38,807 nucleotides of DNA from Chara braunii (GCA_003427395.1 BFEA01000310.1:1665274-1704080), one strand, 5' to 3'. Positions 1-10,455 are shown, counted from the first letter of the stretch. The notes: generated by a model not told the origin, from the letters alone. A program made the numbers and translations.

Positions 1-336
1 TTGAGGTTGGTGCTTTATTGCACCACGAAATAACCTACCAAAAAAAATAGAAATCGAAATTACCTACAAAATAACAAACGAAAATGCTTATTTTGGCTAG
101 TTGCATTTATTTATTTTTTTGTTTTTAATTAAAAAATATTATTCGTGAAAAAAAATTGAGAAAAATATGGGGGGTTACCCTCCGATGACCCCCACCCTCC
201 TATTAAAAAAAAAAAAACCCTCTCCAGCAAAAAAAAAAAAACAAAAACAATTTCACTCTCGGTGAACTACATGAACTCCCATGTCGTGAACTCTGTGAAC
301 TCCATGACCGGTTTCCGTCCACAGACCCCGTGAACA
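1..336. other. AT-rich intergenic DNA, no gene
   Basis: Poly(A)-rich and generally AT-rich sequence. From about 250 it holds short imperfect repeats of a GTGAACTCC-like unit. No coding frame, RNA gene or transposon end can be supported. Confidence 0.6.
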
Positions 337-429
337 GTGAACGGGGGTACGACACTGCTCACCGGCATGTTCAAGCAACGAATCCAAAAGAACTTCTACT
401 TCAAAGTTTGTTTCAAGTCGTTCACTTCA

Positions 430-660
430 TTAAGAGTTATCCTCAAAATCAATCTTGTCAAAGCCTACCCCCTTCATCCAATCAGCAAGAGCTTTGGATC
501 CCGTGATATAGGTTGCCAAAATTTTCCCCTCGTGGATGAAACACCCCTTCTTGTGTGTCTCTGGAATAATGGCCGCCGTGATCCAAACCGATTTGTAAAC
601 ACGGACCAACTGTTTCTTGGTGAGGATGGAAATGACGTCGTCGCTATCGTACACCAACAT
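430..660 (-). pseudogene. unidentified coding remnant
   Basis: An open stretch of 76 codons ending in an acidic tail (FEDNS). The frame continues upstream of the first Met for seven codons (THKSKPF) and then meets a TAG at 684-682, so it looks like the 3' end of a longer, broken reading frame rather than a complete small gene. The residue mix is protein-like: hydrophobic strands alternate with charged turns, and low-complexity sequence is absent. I do not recognise the family. No neighbour suggests a function. It could also be a chance frame. Confidence 0.25.
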
Positions 661-689
661 GAATGGCTTTGATTTGTGGGTCTAGGCGT

Positions 690-1652
690 AGATGGGAGTG
701 GTGTGGGCCGATATCCTTGAGGCAGTTTCCCCTCTAGATAACACGCTTCTAGTTGTTGACGCGGAAAGTCGGGTCAATAGAGAGGGGGGGGGGGGCTCCC
801 TCTTCCCCCTCCATCTCGGTCATTGCGGGAGGAGGGTGCCGATATACTAGTCATTAAATAACTACTGCCTGACTCCAACAACGTTGATTGGAGCTTTCAA
901 AATCGAGAACATTTCCACTGTGGCAGTCCACGTGTATAGTAAGCACTAAGTCAGATTGAATGAAAGAGAACCTTGATATCCCAAAGAGTTCCAGATCTTT
1001 TTAAGACAGGAAGACAAAGAGAGGGTTGGCATCTGAGGCTCCAAATAATGATCCGAGCATTCTAGCATATACCACCGGGTAAGCATAAGGGTCACGAGAA
1101 GTTACTATAATGTAATCAGTTGTAGCGGAGAGTTGCTTCTTAAGCTTTACCCCACCGGGTTAAGCCATACATGGAGGGAGGTCCGAAGTACGCTGAGGGG
1201 GTCGTCTCCCTACTTGACGCCGTAGAAACAATGGTCGCCTTGGGAAGCACCTGATAGTGGGAACATGCACAGGGTGAGAATGTGGGTCGCCCAACCACTT
1301 GTTACTTACAAGTGGAAGCATCACCTATACGGCGATGTGGGCATCTCTGTAGTGTAAAGGTCAACGATTATACGCGGAGCAGCCGACAAATCCTGGAACA
1401 TGGACGCGAAACGAAAAAGAGCGCTAATTAGGGTTAGCGGTCGAATACGCAGAATTAGCGCTAAAATTAATGCTAATCTGCCGCCACCCGACTGCGATAT
1501 TTAGTTTGCTGACGGTCGAGCTCTCGTCATAAGCTAAACTGGCTGAAGCTGCCAGAATAACTCCAGGTCGATATTTTTTATTTTTTTTACTCTGGGTCGA
1601 ATCGTGAGGTCCCCGGCCTCGTCCCAATTTTTTTTCTTGCAATACAGAGATT
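690..1652. other. intergenic DNA, nothing recognised
   Basis: No convincing coding frame, RNA or element boundary. There is a G-run at 784-794 and a T-run just upstream of the LTR that starts at 1653. A CCGGGT/ACCGGG motif pair near 1075 and 1155 is too short to interpret. Confidence 0.5.
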
Positions 1653-1971
1653 TGTAGTAACCCTGTTCAGAAGTAGCCTGAGGCCCAGAACTCAGCCCCA
1701 GGCAATGCAGACCTGAGATGGTCTGCGCTGGGCTGTGTGACCAAGACACGCTCAGGCCTGAGTCCATCGCGTATGGCTATGCGACCGAACGCTGCACACA
1801 GGAAATTCAAGGGTCAAAGTCAACTGTAGAGTCAAGGGTACCGCACCCAGGCCCTTGGTTGGATACACTCACTTGTTGTGCGCAGGTATCCAGACATCAT
1901 CCAGACCGGAGGGAATTCAGTTTCAGACCAATCTGGGCCCTCGTTTGCAATGAGATCTGGACGGTTGAGGG

Positions 1972-2163
1972 CTATGAAGACCCCCGTACGTACGAGCTCA
2001 TGTGGTAGTACGGACCATACGTACGAAAAAAAATCAAAAAAAAAAAAATCAAAAAAATCTGAAACAAACATATGTTATGCAGAAAAACAAACTAAAACAC
2101 TTTTGCCTCAGGGTCATGTTGAAATCCGTTACCAAATTTCAGATAAAAAAAAACAAAACGATT

Positions 2164-2194
<31 letters not shown>

Positions 2195-2290
2195 CCGTAC
2201 GGGGCTGTACATATGGCCATACGGCCATTCATACGGTCGTACGTACGATCGTACGATAAACCCCCCGTACGTCGTACGGAGTGTTACACA
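1972..2290. mobile_element. non-autonomous DNA transposon, MULE-like, in the 5' LTR
   Basis: The insertion is flanked by direct copies of GGTTGAGGG (1963-1971 and 2291-2299), and the uninterrupted site is present once in the 3' LTR at 7343-7351. The 9-bp target duplication is typical of Mutator-like elements. Terminal inverted repeats are short and imperfect (CTATGAAGACCCCCGTACG against CTGTGTAACACTCCGTACG). Both ends are dense in the palindrome CGTACG, probably subterminal transposase-binding repeats. The centre is A-rich and T-rich with no coding frame, so transposase would have to come from elsewhere. Confidence 0.85.
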
Positions 2291-2322
2291 GGTTGAGGGA
2301 TGCAGCATCCGGGGTCCATACC

Positions 2323-2750
2323 TAGTGGCAACGGTACGAGAAGCGGTTAACGGAGACTCAAAATTTCAGCGTTTTTTTTAATGCTATTTATCAGAAAACA
2401 AGAAGCCATTTTTAACCAAAAATTGCATTATTCCATTGAGTGCACACCATAATATCAAACCATTAGAAAAAAACAAAAAAATAAAATAAAAACAGGGTGA
2501 AACAGTAAGGCAAAAGTGCACTTGAACGACATTTTGGATTAAGCGAATTTTCAGAATTTTTGGAAATGGTTTTATCAGAGGAAATTCCAATGCTCCAAAT
2601 GAGACCAAATTTGGTACACAACAACTTTGAAGTAAGACAAAAACAGGCCAAAAAAAAAAAAAAAAAACATGAAATTTAACCCCCAAAGCCTAATTTCAGT
2701 TTTGGACCTGTTACCCAGGAGCTGAAACTGGGGGGACCCCGTTACCACAT
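2323..2750. mobile_element. second non-autonomous insertion in the 5' LTR
   Basis: Relative to the 3' LTR (about 7370-7395), the 5' LTR holds an extra stretch of about 430 bp here. Its ends carry AGTGGCAACGG and the inverse of TGTGGTAACGG, so short imperfect inverted repeats are visible. The body is AT-rich with no coding frame. I cannot see a clear target duplication, so the exact borders and the superfamily are open. Confidence 0.6.
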
Positions 2751-3163
2751 GTGAACGGAACATAAACGCTGACTTCCTGGCTTTGACATTAATTCTATAT
2801 TGAGTGGATGCTGACTTCACACGTTGACTTCAACGTTGGCTCGACGTTGAGACACTGGCATTGTGACTTCGGCGACACGCTGCTGGTCCGACATGGTGGC
2901 TGACTCACACCTGTCTTCTTGGCATGCTGACGTGGTAGCTGCCATGCGCTGTCCCTAATGTGGTCGCTGCCACGTGTATTATTGGATGACGTGGCTGCTG
3001 CCACTGTTCTACTGTGGCTGACGAGGCGAGGCTACGTGACAAGTATTGCTGTTCTGATTATCGCCATTCAAGAGGAGATCCGGACTGTGGAGAGATCGTG
3101 ATATGTACCTGTTGTCTTCATGTCGACATTGCTCGAGCGCTGATGAGGGACTAAATAGACGTG

Positions 3164-3422
3164 AAACCGCGCTCGTTTCCTGAGCATCCCGGAATTGCGG
3201 CCGAGAAGCCATGGGAAAAGATGGGAATGTCATAAGAAACATGGCAGAAAAGAATGGATGATGCACAATATCTGAAGTGTGGTACCCAGGACATGTGATT
3301 GCATGGTGCCCACTTATCCGTAACCCAAAAGCGAGCCGACAGTAGGAGTAGCATCTGCTCCTACTGAGTCCAAGGGTTTGAACTAAGATGAAGGTAAGAC
3401 GCCTACGACCCCTTTAAACCCT
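3164..3422 (+). pseudogene. gag tail remnant of gypsy-1 (broken zinc knuckle)
   Basis: Between the LTR deletion point and the protease lies a short gag remnant. At 3278-3309 the residues KCG, then PGH and AWC in a shifted frame, fit the end of a CCHC zinc knuckle (C-x4-H-x4-C) with one base missing; the first Cys position reads Tyr. A knuckle here would bind the element RNA in the particle. Only the last part of gag is present and it is frame-broken. Confidence 0.5.
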
Positions 3423-3767
3423 TTGACTCGCACGGTAGAGGATAGTTATTCTTCGACTCATCGTCCGAAACACCTTGAACCTGTCTTATGTAGTGTCTCT
3501 CTGGATGACTCTCTTGACGAGCTTGGTAACGAGTTGCTAGCATTACGAAACTCGTGGGCTAAGAAATCGAAGTCTAATGGTGACCTATTACTCGCGGATG
3601 TAGAAATTGCGCATATACGTGTAGGTGCACTGTTGGACTCAGGATCAACGCGATCCTACATATCTAAGAAGGCAATTTGTAAGTTGCATCTCGGAAGGAA
3701 GAATAAAGATTTGTCTCGACCAATCACGTCTATTCTCGCGGACAGTAGCACGGTCACTATCTCCTAG
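3423..3767 (+). pseudogene. gypsy-1 aspartic protease region
   Basis: The 114-codon frame carries LLDSGSTRSYIS with the catalytic Asp at residue 72. This is the D-S/T-G signature of retropepsins, which cut the gag-pol polyprotein. It lies directly upstream of reverse transcriptase as expected. The frame ends in a TAG at 3765 and a frame change is needed to reach the RT frame at 3926, so the polyprotein is broken. The N-terminal 60 residues are polar linker of no recognised fold. Confidence 0.8.
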
Positions 3768-3925
3768 TGTGTCGATCGTGTCAAGTGTCGATTTCGAATC
3801 AAGGAAGGTAAGAACATTCTACATGAAGTATCATTCCTACTCGAAAATAATTTACCCTTCAATTTGATTCTGGGAATGGAAAAACACGAGGAAGCCAACC
3901 TGATATCAAGTTCAAAGAAAAGATA

Positions 3926-4912
3926 GTGCAACTACGAGATGCACACTCTGAATTGAAACCTATCAAACTGTACCATAAGTCTGGCTCTGACTCTAGTCTG
4001 TCTTTCTATTGTATGAGTTATCCAACATTTCGAGCGATGGTTTCAAAGAAAAGGTTGGAACTGGAAGTGATGATGGTCTTAGTAAAGAAAGCAGGTGAGT
4101 CTTCTACGTCCTATCCTCCATCGATTGAAAAACTTTTAGATGAGTATAAAGAATTATTTATTGAACCAACAGGAATAACTGAGCGTGCAATTAAGCACAC
4201 CATTGAAATTATTCCTTATAGTAAGATTCCCAAGGACCCTATCTATCGAATGTATGCAAGGGAACTTGAGGAATTAAGGAAACAACTTGAAGACTTAACG
4301 GAAAAAGGATGGATTCGCCCTAGCTCCTCTCCTTACGGTGCTCCTGTCTTGTTTGTAACTGAAAAGGAAGGTGAGTTACGTCTCTGTATAGACTACGGAG
4401 GGTTGAATGTCATCACCGTTAAGAATGTTGAACCACTTCCTCGCATTGACGACTTACTTGACCAGTTACAGGGATGCAGGTACTTTAGCAAGATCGACTT
4501 GAAATCTGGGTATCACAAAATCTAGGCGGAATCCTCTGATCAGCATAAGACCGTTTTCCGAACTAGGTAGGAGTTCGTGGTAATGCCTATCGGATTATTG
4601 AATGCCCCTGCTAATTTTCAGAGATTAATAAATGATTTTTTTCGTCAATGGTTGGATAAGTTTGTCATTGTTTATCTCGATGATATTCTAGTGTATAGTA
4701 AAATGCTAGAAGATCATGAGAAACACCTTCGTCTGGTGCCAGGGAAGTTGCGTGAGGACAACTTAAATATTAACTCAAAGAAGTATGAGTTTGCTAAGTC
4801 CGAAATGTTATACTCAGGACACATAGTAAACGAAGAAGGTCTAAGACCGGAAGTGAAAAAGATTTCAGCAATTAGAGATTGGTCACAACCTAAGTCTATA
4901 ACTGAATTGTGA
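3926..4912 (+). pseudogene. gypsy-1 reverse transcriptase
   Basis: Recognisable Ty3/gypsy RT in one frame with internal stops. Visible landmarks are the [16 protein letters not shown] entry, [22 protein letters not shown] with the first catalytic Asp, MPIGLLNAPANFQ, and the active-site YLDD with both Asp present. Stops at 4523 and about 4568 fall between the first catalytic Asp and the YLDD block, and a few residues of the usual TRYG-FEF stretch are missing. A CGA-to-TGA change ends this part at 4910, just before the FFGLASYYRKF thumb motif. In an active element it copies RNA into DNA inside the particle. Confidence 0.93.
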
Positions 4913-5462
4913 TCTTTCTTTGGTTTAGCCAGTTACTACAGGAAGTTTGTTAGAAACTTCTCACTGATTGCCGAACCAATGCGAAGATTGTTAAAGAAAG
5001 AAATTATCTGGTTGTGGTATAAGGATTGTGAGTCTTCCTTTCATAAATTAAAGTATGCACTGACTCACTACCCTGTCCTTAAGATCGCTGACCCGTCTTT
5101 GCCTTTTATTGTCACCACTGATGCAAGTCAGTATGGGATTGGCGTTGTTCTCCAACAAGATGACGGCAAGGGCTATAAACCCATAAAATTTATGTCTAAA
5201 CGATTGCCAACTGAAAAAGTCGCAAATTCCACGTATGAAAGATAACTCTATGCCTTAGTCTATGCGTTGGACACATGGAGACAGTACATATTAGGGAGAC
5301 ACTTTATTGTGTACTCAGACCACTCAACCCTACAGTGGATAAAAACACAGTCAAGACTCTTTGACAAGCTAGTAAGATGGTCAGCATTCATTGACACATT
5401 TGACTTTAAACTTAAGACTATCAAAGGTAAATCTAATGTGGTTGCAGATGCTTTGTCCCGAC
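4913..5462 (+). pseudogene. gypsy-1 RNase H domain
   Basis: After FFGLASYYRKF the frame reads into RNase H. TTDASQYGIG holds the first catalytic Asp, TYER (5233-5242) runs into an in-frame TAA where families usually have Glu, and SDHSTLQW and SNVVADALSRR give the later catalytic Asp residues. RNase H removes the RNA strand of the hybrid during replication. The stop at 5243 stands where the catalytic Glu of the TYERE motif is expected, so this domain is inactive by two criteria. Confidence 0.9.
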
Positions 5463-6735
5463 GCTGTAATTTCTTTGGTGCAATTGTCTCTTATTTGGTT
5501 GTTGGGAATGATCTGAAATACCAGATTCGCCAAGGATATGTTACTGATCTTATTTGGAAACCAATAATGAATATCCTTGTCCGAGATCCGTCCCAACTAC
5601 CCAACTATAGACTGACTGATGGTTTGTTGTTCTTAATTAACCAAACCGAACAAAGATTATGTATTCCTCATAAGGAAGAGATTAAGAGTCTGTTGATTGG
5701 GGAATGTCACAATTCTGAGGGTTAGTTTGGTTTCAAGAAAACATATGTTGAAGTTAGAGAACATTACGAATGGAAGGGACTTAAAAAAGATGTATTAATA
5801 TATGTTTGTACCTGTTCCGTGTATTAGATAAACAAACCTTCACATGAGAATCCACTTGGTCTTCTGAAACTATTACCGATTCCGAGTGAACCAAGTGAGT
5901 CCATCTCAGTTGATTTCATGAGCGTCACCGAGAGCCGTAATGGCAATAGTCAAGTAATGGTTGTTGTGGATCGTTTCTCTAAATATGTCATGTTTATTCC
6001 CTTACGTACTGAAGCAAGAACTGGAATTGTGATCCAAAAGTTTCAGATGCGATGGGTAACTGAATATGGGTTTCCTCTCTCCATTGTGTCTGATCGTGAT
6101 GCAAGGCGCACAAGTATGCTATGGCAAAAGTTGATGGAAATATACAATACACGTTTGACCATGTCGTCACGACGACATCCTGAAACGAATGGACAAAGTG
6201 AGCAGATGAACCGATTGTGCCAACAACTCTTACGCATGTATGTGAGACCCGATCAGATTGATTGGGATGAGAACTTACCCAAACTAACGAGTGAATATAA
6301 CTACAATGTTCACACCGTTACGGGTCGTACAGCAAATGCACTGCAAAAGGGGTGGAAACCTAGGCGTCTCATTGATGTGTTAACGCGGGACCGGTTCCTT
6401 AGTTTACCTCCAAGGACAGGAGAGTATGCAGTTTTGTTTCAATAAGACATAAAGAAGGTAAAAGATAATTTAAAGAAAACTCAGGACCAGATGATCGAAC
6501 AAGCGAATAATTTGATGTGTTAAAACATCGTCGACAATCTACATTTAAGGAAGGTGATTTCGTCTGGGTAAAGTCCAAAGAGTGTTCCTTAGAAGAAGAT
6601 GTGTCTCAGAAACTTCTGTCTGTCTATTTTGGACCCTAGGAAGTTCTCAAAGTAATAGGAGATGCACATGAACCATCTTATCGCATTGATATCCCCACTC
6701 ATCTCAAAACATATCATGTCGTTTACGCGTCCAAA
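5463..6735 (+). pseudogene. gypsy-1 integrase with GPY/F module
   Basis: The DDE core is clear: VVVDRFSKY (first Asp), VSDRDAR (second Asp) and NGQSEQMNR (Glu), all in the 5918-6445 frame. The zinc-binding region before it (GFKKTYVEVREHYEW, then NKPSHENPLGLL) is interrupted by stops at 5723 and about 5826. Downstream, in a shifted frame, is the GPY/F module (YFGP, a stop in the Tyr position, then EVLKVIGD). Integrase inserts the DNA copy into the host chromosome, and the GPY/F module links the core to the chromodomain. All three catalytic acidic residues survive but the reading frame does not. Confidence 0.9.
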
Positions 6736-7056
6736 TTGTTGCCCTATGTAGAAGGGAATGAATTTTCCAACAGACTCTCTATGATTCCGCCATTTATGGA
6801 AGGCAGATATGAGGTAGACAGAATCATAGAGCATGGTTACTTCTCTACGGGAGGACGCGGACGACCTCAGAAGCAGTTCAAGGTACGTTTTAAGTGTCAA
6901 CCACCATCTGAGGAGAGATGGTTTAGTAAACGAGAACGACTTGAAACTGCTCCTGATATTGTCGCTGCTTATGAACGAGGGTTAAAATCTTTAATATTTC
7001 TGCGGTGGAACTCGAAAATGGGCCGGCAGGAATGTAGTAACCCTGTTCAGAAGTAG
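6736..7056 (+). pseudogene. gypsy-1 chromodomain at the integrase C terminus
   Basis: Residues 21-85 or so read YEVDRIIEH, then FKVRFKCQPPSEERWFSKR and ETAPDIVAAYE. This follows the chromodomain order: YEVE-type first strand, a VRFK/VKWK strand, a W at the third aromatic position, and a C-terminal helix. In chromoviruses this domain binds modified histone tails and steers integration. The frame runs a few codons into the 3' LTR and stops at 7056. It differs in frame from the upstream pol, so a frameshift lies between 6445 and 6736. Confidence 0.85.
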
Positions 7057-8105
7057 CCTATGGCCCAAAACTCAGCCCCAGGCAACGCAGACCTGAGATG
7101 GTCTGCGCTGGGCTGTGTGACCAAGACACGCCCAGGCCTGAGTCCGTCGCGTATGGCTGTGTGACCGAACGCTGCACACAGGAAATTCAAGGGTCAAAGT
7201 CAACTGTAGAGTCAAAGGTACCGCACTCAGGCCCTTGGTTGGATACACTCACTTGTTGTGCGCAGGTACCTAGACAGCATCCAGACCGGAGGGAATTCGG
7301 TTTCAGACCAATCTGGGCCCTCGTTTGCATTGAGATCTGGATGGTTGAGGGATGCAGCATCCGGGGTCCAGACCCGGCCTCAACGCTACATAAGCGCTGA
7401 CTTCCTGGCTTTGACATTCATTCTGTAACGAGTGGATGCTGACTTCACGCGTTGACTTCAACGCTGGCTCGATGCTGCGACGCTGGCATTGTGACTTCGG
7501 CGACGTGCTGCTGGTCCGGCATGGTGGCTGGCTTGCACTTGTCTTCTTGGCATGCTGATGTGGCAGCTGCCATGCGCTGTCGCTAATGTGGCCGCTGCCA
7601 CGTGTATTATTGGATGACGTGGCTGCTGCCATTGTTCTACTATGGATGACGAGGCGAGGCTACGTGACTGGTATTGCTGTTCTGATTATCGTCATTCAGA
7701 AGGAGATAGGGACTGTGGAGAGATCGTGATACGTATCTGTTGTCTTCATGTCGACATTGCTCCAGCACTGATGAGGGACTAGTTAGAGGTGCCACGTGGC
7801 ACATTGAGGTTACTTCAGATACTCAGCGCTGATGAGGGACTAATTAGACGTGCCACGTGGCACATTGAGGTTACTTCAGATACTCGTTCAGACTATTGAT
7901 TATTGAGGTGGTGATCGAGGAGGGAGCCCCAAGTAGGAGTGGGCCTTGTGTTTATTTCCTCTCCTTTGTCTAATCTCCCTCCTCTCTCCTTCTTCTGTGT
8001 ATGATTATCCCATCTCATTCTATCTGGACACGGTTCTGATTATTGGTAATCATCAGCAGTTTGATATTCATCTGGGGCTTGCATTGTTGACAAGTGTCTT
8101 CACGA
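7033..8105 (+). repeat. 3' LTR of gypsy-1
   Basis: Begins TGTAGTAACC directly after pol and is uninterrupted. The matching part ends at about 7852, where the 5' copy is deleted. Beyond that it continues through a pyrimidine-rich stretch (about 7950-8000) that would be U5-like. The right end cannot be set; a CA followed by unrelated A-rich DNA near 8090-8130 is the plausible zone. It also preserves the empty site of the MULE-like insertion. Confidence 0.75.
7789..7863. promoter_or_regulatory. tandem palindromic G-box pair in the 3' LTR
   Basis: The 14-bp palindrome GTGCCACGTGGCAC occurs at 7789-7802 and 7850-7863, within a 61-bp imperfect tandem duplication. CACGTG is the plant G-box core, bound by bZIP and bHLH factors. 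More ACGT cores (TGACGTGG type) lie upstream in the LTR near 7555-7625. They would suit a stress- or light-responsive LTR promoter. Binding and activity are inferred. Confidence 0.55.
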
Positions 8106-8183
8106 TCTGGGTTCATTGCAGATCAACTTTCCAAAAAAAAAAAACGAAAAAAAACAAGAAAAGGAGGAAGAAGCAGAAGATTA

Positions 8184-8735
8184 AAGAACAGAGCAGCTGT
8201 TGTAACGTCTGCTGTCGAAACATCTTGCCAGGGGCCAAGTCGCACTAGCAGCTATGAGCTACCTCAACGCCTGAATGTGGACGCTTTTGCAGAGACGTGC
8301 AGAAATGGTGTTGAGTTTCCTGAACTGCACGTCTCCCCAAACACGTCCAGATTCAGGCGTTGAGGTAGCTCAACGCTGCTAGTGGGACTTGGGCCCCCGG
8401 CGAGATGTTTAGGCAGCAGACGTTTCAACAGCTGCAGCTATTTGCATGTCAAAGGGTCCCGCGGCACGGCACACGTACGAAAACGAAACGAGTGGATCTG
8501 CCCAACAAAGGTGGCAAAATACATTCGTTATTATTTATAGCAAACCCACGAACATGGCCATTTTCTGGGGTGCCGTGCGGCAACGCCCAAAAATGCATGC
8601 GTGCGTGTAAAAACACGTCCAGATTCAGGCCTTGAGGTAGCTCAACGCTGTTAGTGGGACTTGGCCCCAGGCGAGATGTTTCGACAGCAGACGTTTCAAG
8701 AGCTGCAGGTATTTGCATGTCGAAAACGCATGCGT
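8184..8735. mobile_element. nested foldback elements (hairpin MITEs)
   Basis: The core element at 8231-8398 is a near-complete hairpin ending GGGGCCAAGTCGCACTAGC / GCTAGTGGGACTTGGGCCCC, with a central stem around GAGACGTGCAG. It lies between inverted flanks (CGTCTGCTG...ACATCTTGCC, and its inverse at 8399-8428), so it sits inside another palindromic element. A second copy of the right half plus flank recurs at about 8610-8735. Between them another inverted pair (GCGGCACGGCACAC / GGTGCCGTGCGG) marks a further small foldback at about 8460-8580. No coding capacity. Confidence 0.75.
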
Positions 8736-8755
8736 GTGTGCAGCTCTCCTACTAA

Positions 8756-8933
8756 GGGGTTAGCCACACCACTGTCGAAATGGAAAAAGTGCGAGTGCAC
8801 CTTCCTCAGAAAGTGGCAAGCTGCATCCGTTACTGCATCCGTCGCTATTCTTAGTAACGGATGCATCTGGTCACTCACCACGGGAACATGCACTTGTACT
8901 TTTCCCGATTCCACAGTAGTGTGGCGAGGACCT
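8756..8933. mobile_element. foldback element with GCCACACCACTGTCGAA ends
   Basis: Inverted ends read GGGGTTAGCCACACCACTG at left and the inverse of GTCCTCGCCACACTACTG at right, with a further stem (GCATCCGTTACT / AGTAACGGATGC) at the centre. A lone right end of the same family is at about 12585-12612 and a left-type end at about 11749. No coding capacity. Confidence 0.7.
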
Positions 8934-8959
8934 AAACTGGTCACCTCAACTCTGAGGTC

Positions 8960-9950
8960 GTGAAAATCAAGCTGCCATCTTTTGTCTAGGCAGTTTCAAC
9001 ATCTCTCAGCGTGGAGGCACTGCCATCTTTTGTCTGGGCATCCATATCCACGTTTTCTTTTTTTATATTATGTTTTTTTAGAGCGCAACGGACTTGAGAG
9101 GTCATCATTCATCATACCAGCCCTGGGTAATTCAGATTTATTTATTTATACAAAAAAAGGGGGAGCTTTTTCAATTACAAGGTGGGAAACGGGCCCAGCG
9201 TCCCTCGCATCAATAGCCACGGCCCACAGGGATGAGCGAGGCACTCCGGCCAGGCTTAGCCCCACAGCAGCAGAATATTCAAGAAATTTAAGAAATTTAA
9301 CTTGTCTTTATCGGCGCTCTAAGGTTCAGTCCTGAAGTACCAATGCTGGCTTGCAGTCCGTAATAAAGAAACATCTCGTTTATCTAGACTCTGTTGTATC
9401 TACTCTCCGTTCTTACTCCTTCAAGCACTCATTACCTACCTGTCATACGTGTAATCATCTTAGCTAAACAGCATTTCTACAAAAAAACCTATCGGCACTC
9501 CCCCCCACCCCAAAATAAAAAATAAAAAAATAAATAAAAATTTCCTGATCCAGATCTGTTCGGCAGCTACTCATAAAAAGAACGGTGAAAATCTCAGTTC
9601 TGGTGGCTTCCCGTGAGTTTGAGTCACAGTCAGCAAGCCCGTGAATGCCCCCCATTTACTTGCAAAAAGTTTGGGAGATTTCGCAGAGTATCCTTTTTTT
9701 TCTTGAACTTTTTTTTTTTTTTTTTTTTCCTTCTGAAATTCATATTCCCAGTCTGTCAAGATCGCTTGTTTTATTTCAAACTTAACCTCCGCTCTAACCA
9801 ATCAGTGGAGTCAGACGTTCCCTTCTTCTCACCGCAGAGTTTCGCAATGTCCAGAGAGTCCAAAGTATGGCTCCTCTAATTGTCTCTTAAGCATAACGAA
9901 ATCTGTCAGCCTGCTGAGATCTTCGAGAGACTTGTCCCCATCAGTAGTAC
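8960..9950. other. non-coding DNA, short direct repeat
   Basis: A CTGCCATCTTTTGTCT motif occurs twice (8971-8986 and 9029-9044). The rest holds poly(A)/poly(T) runs (9480-9540, 9710-9730) and no frame or RNA I can support. Confidence 0.45.
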
Positions 9951-10299
9951 ATACTGCTCAGTTTAGCAAGTGTCGGGTTCCAGGACTGGCACTGAGTCCC
10001 CCTCTCCACCAGGCCCAAAAAGGCTGGGACAGCTCACAAAGAAGGACAAAGTGGAGCAGCTCTTCAACGCTTGTCCCTGGGCGGATCCGCTTTGGAGCAC
10101 CAGATTTCCACTGGAAGTGCCTGGTGCATTATCAGGCGCAAAAGGCTCGCGTGTTTCACAACCTCCAGCTCCATCAGTAATTTCCAAAAGTGTGGTAGTG
10201 CATCCACTATATACACGCAACAGCGAATATTATACCCAATTTGCTGCGGCCATCCATCTATTGGCCACCTTCCAATCGATGCCAAGCTCCGGCGTGGCC

Positions 10300-10455
10300 A
10301 GCTCGTAACCCAGGTTACTCGTATACTGATACATGGGTATCAGTTGTTGCCTCTGTTTCGGATTCTGTTCATCTGACAGAATCTGGATTCGAACTTCTAT
10401 CTGTATTTCAAAAGTTCACAGGTCTACCAACTGAGCTAGGCCCGTTGATATATCC
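10300..10455 (-). mobile_element. tRNA-derived SINE-like sequence
   Basis: Read on the - strand, 10450-10380 gives TAGCTCAGTTGGTAGACC (an A-box, tRNA D-arm type) and, about 33 bases on, AGTTCGAATCC (a B-box, T-arm type). The A- and B-box spacing suits an internal pol III promoter. The D-arm and T-arm stems do not close properly and the anticodon loop is too large, so this is not a working tRNA. A tRNA pseudogene or the head of a SINE both fit; the body would run left to about 10300. Confidence 0.5.

Larger units (their letters stand above)
1653..3163 (+). repeat. 5' LTR of gypsy-1, interrupted and truncated
   Basis: Starts TGTAGTAACC and matches the 3' LTR from 7033 through its GACGTGGCTGCTGCCA-type stretch to a shared AGACGTG ending at 3163. 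Two DNA elements interrupt it (1972-2290 and about 2323-2750). After 3163 the sequence changes from LTR to gag-like coding DNA, so the LTR 3' end, the primer binding site and most of gag are deleted. Confidence 0.9.
1653..8105 (+). mobile_element. decayed Ty3/gypsy chromovirus (gypsy-1)
   Basis: Two direct repeats starting TGTAGTAACC (1653 and 7033) bracket a pol region read in the order protease, reverse transcriptase, RNase H, integrase, GPY/F module, chromodomain. That order and the terminal chromodomain define the chromovirus branch of Ty3/gypsy. Most of pol stays in one frame from 3926 to 6445, cut by in-frame stops (4523, about 4568, 4910, 5243, 5723, about 5826, 6443). At least two look like C-to-T decay (CGA to TGA at 4910, CAG to TAG near 5826). 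Gag is almost wholly lost by a deletion that fuses the 5' LTR to the gag tail at 3163/3164. The right end of the 3' LTR is not fixed because the 5' LTR lacks that part; 8105 is an estimate. The copy cannot move on its own. Confidence 0.93.

Noticed and set aside
8231-8398. CRISPR array or prokaryotic repeat system
   Set aside because: Repeats are inverted, not regularly spaced direct repeats, and the DNA is eukaryotic.
9108-9130. 5S rRNA-like string ATCATACCAGC
   Set aside because: Only 11 bases match the 5S 5' region; the rest of 5S (box A, intermediate element, box C) is absent.
9970-10308. 112-codon + strand frame
   Set aside because: Overlapped by an equally open - strand frame; no signal, domain or codon bias supports either.
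10385-10450. Working tRNA gene on the - strand
   Set aside because: D and T stems do not pair and the anticodon loop is too large; only the A and B boxes are tRNA-like.
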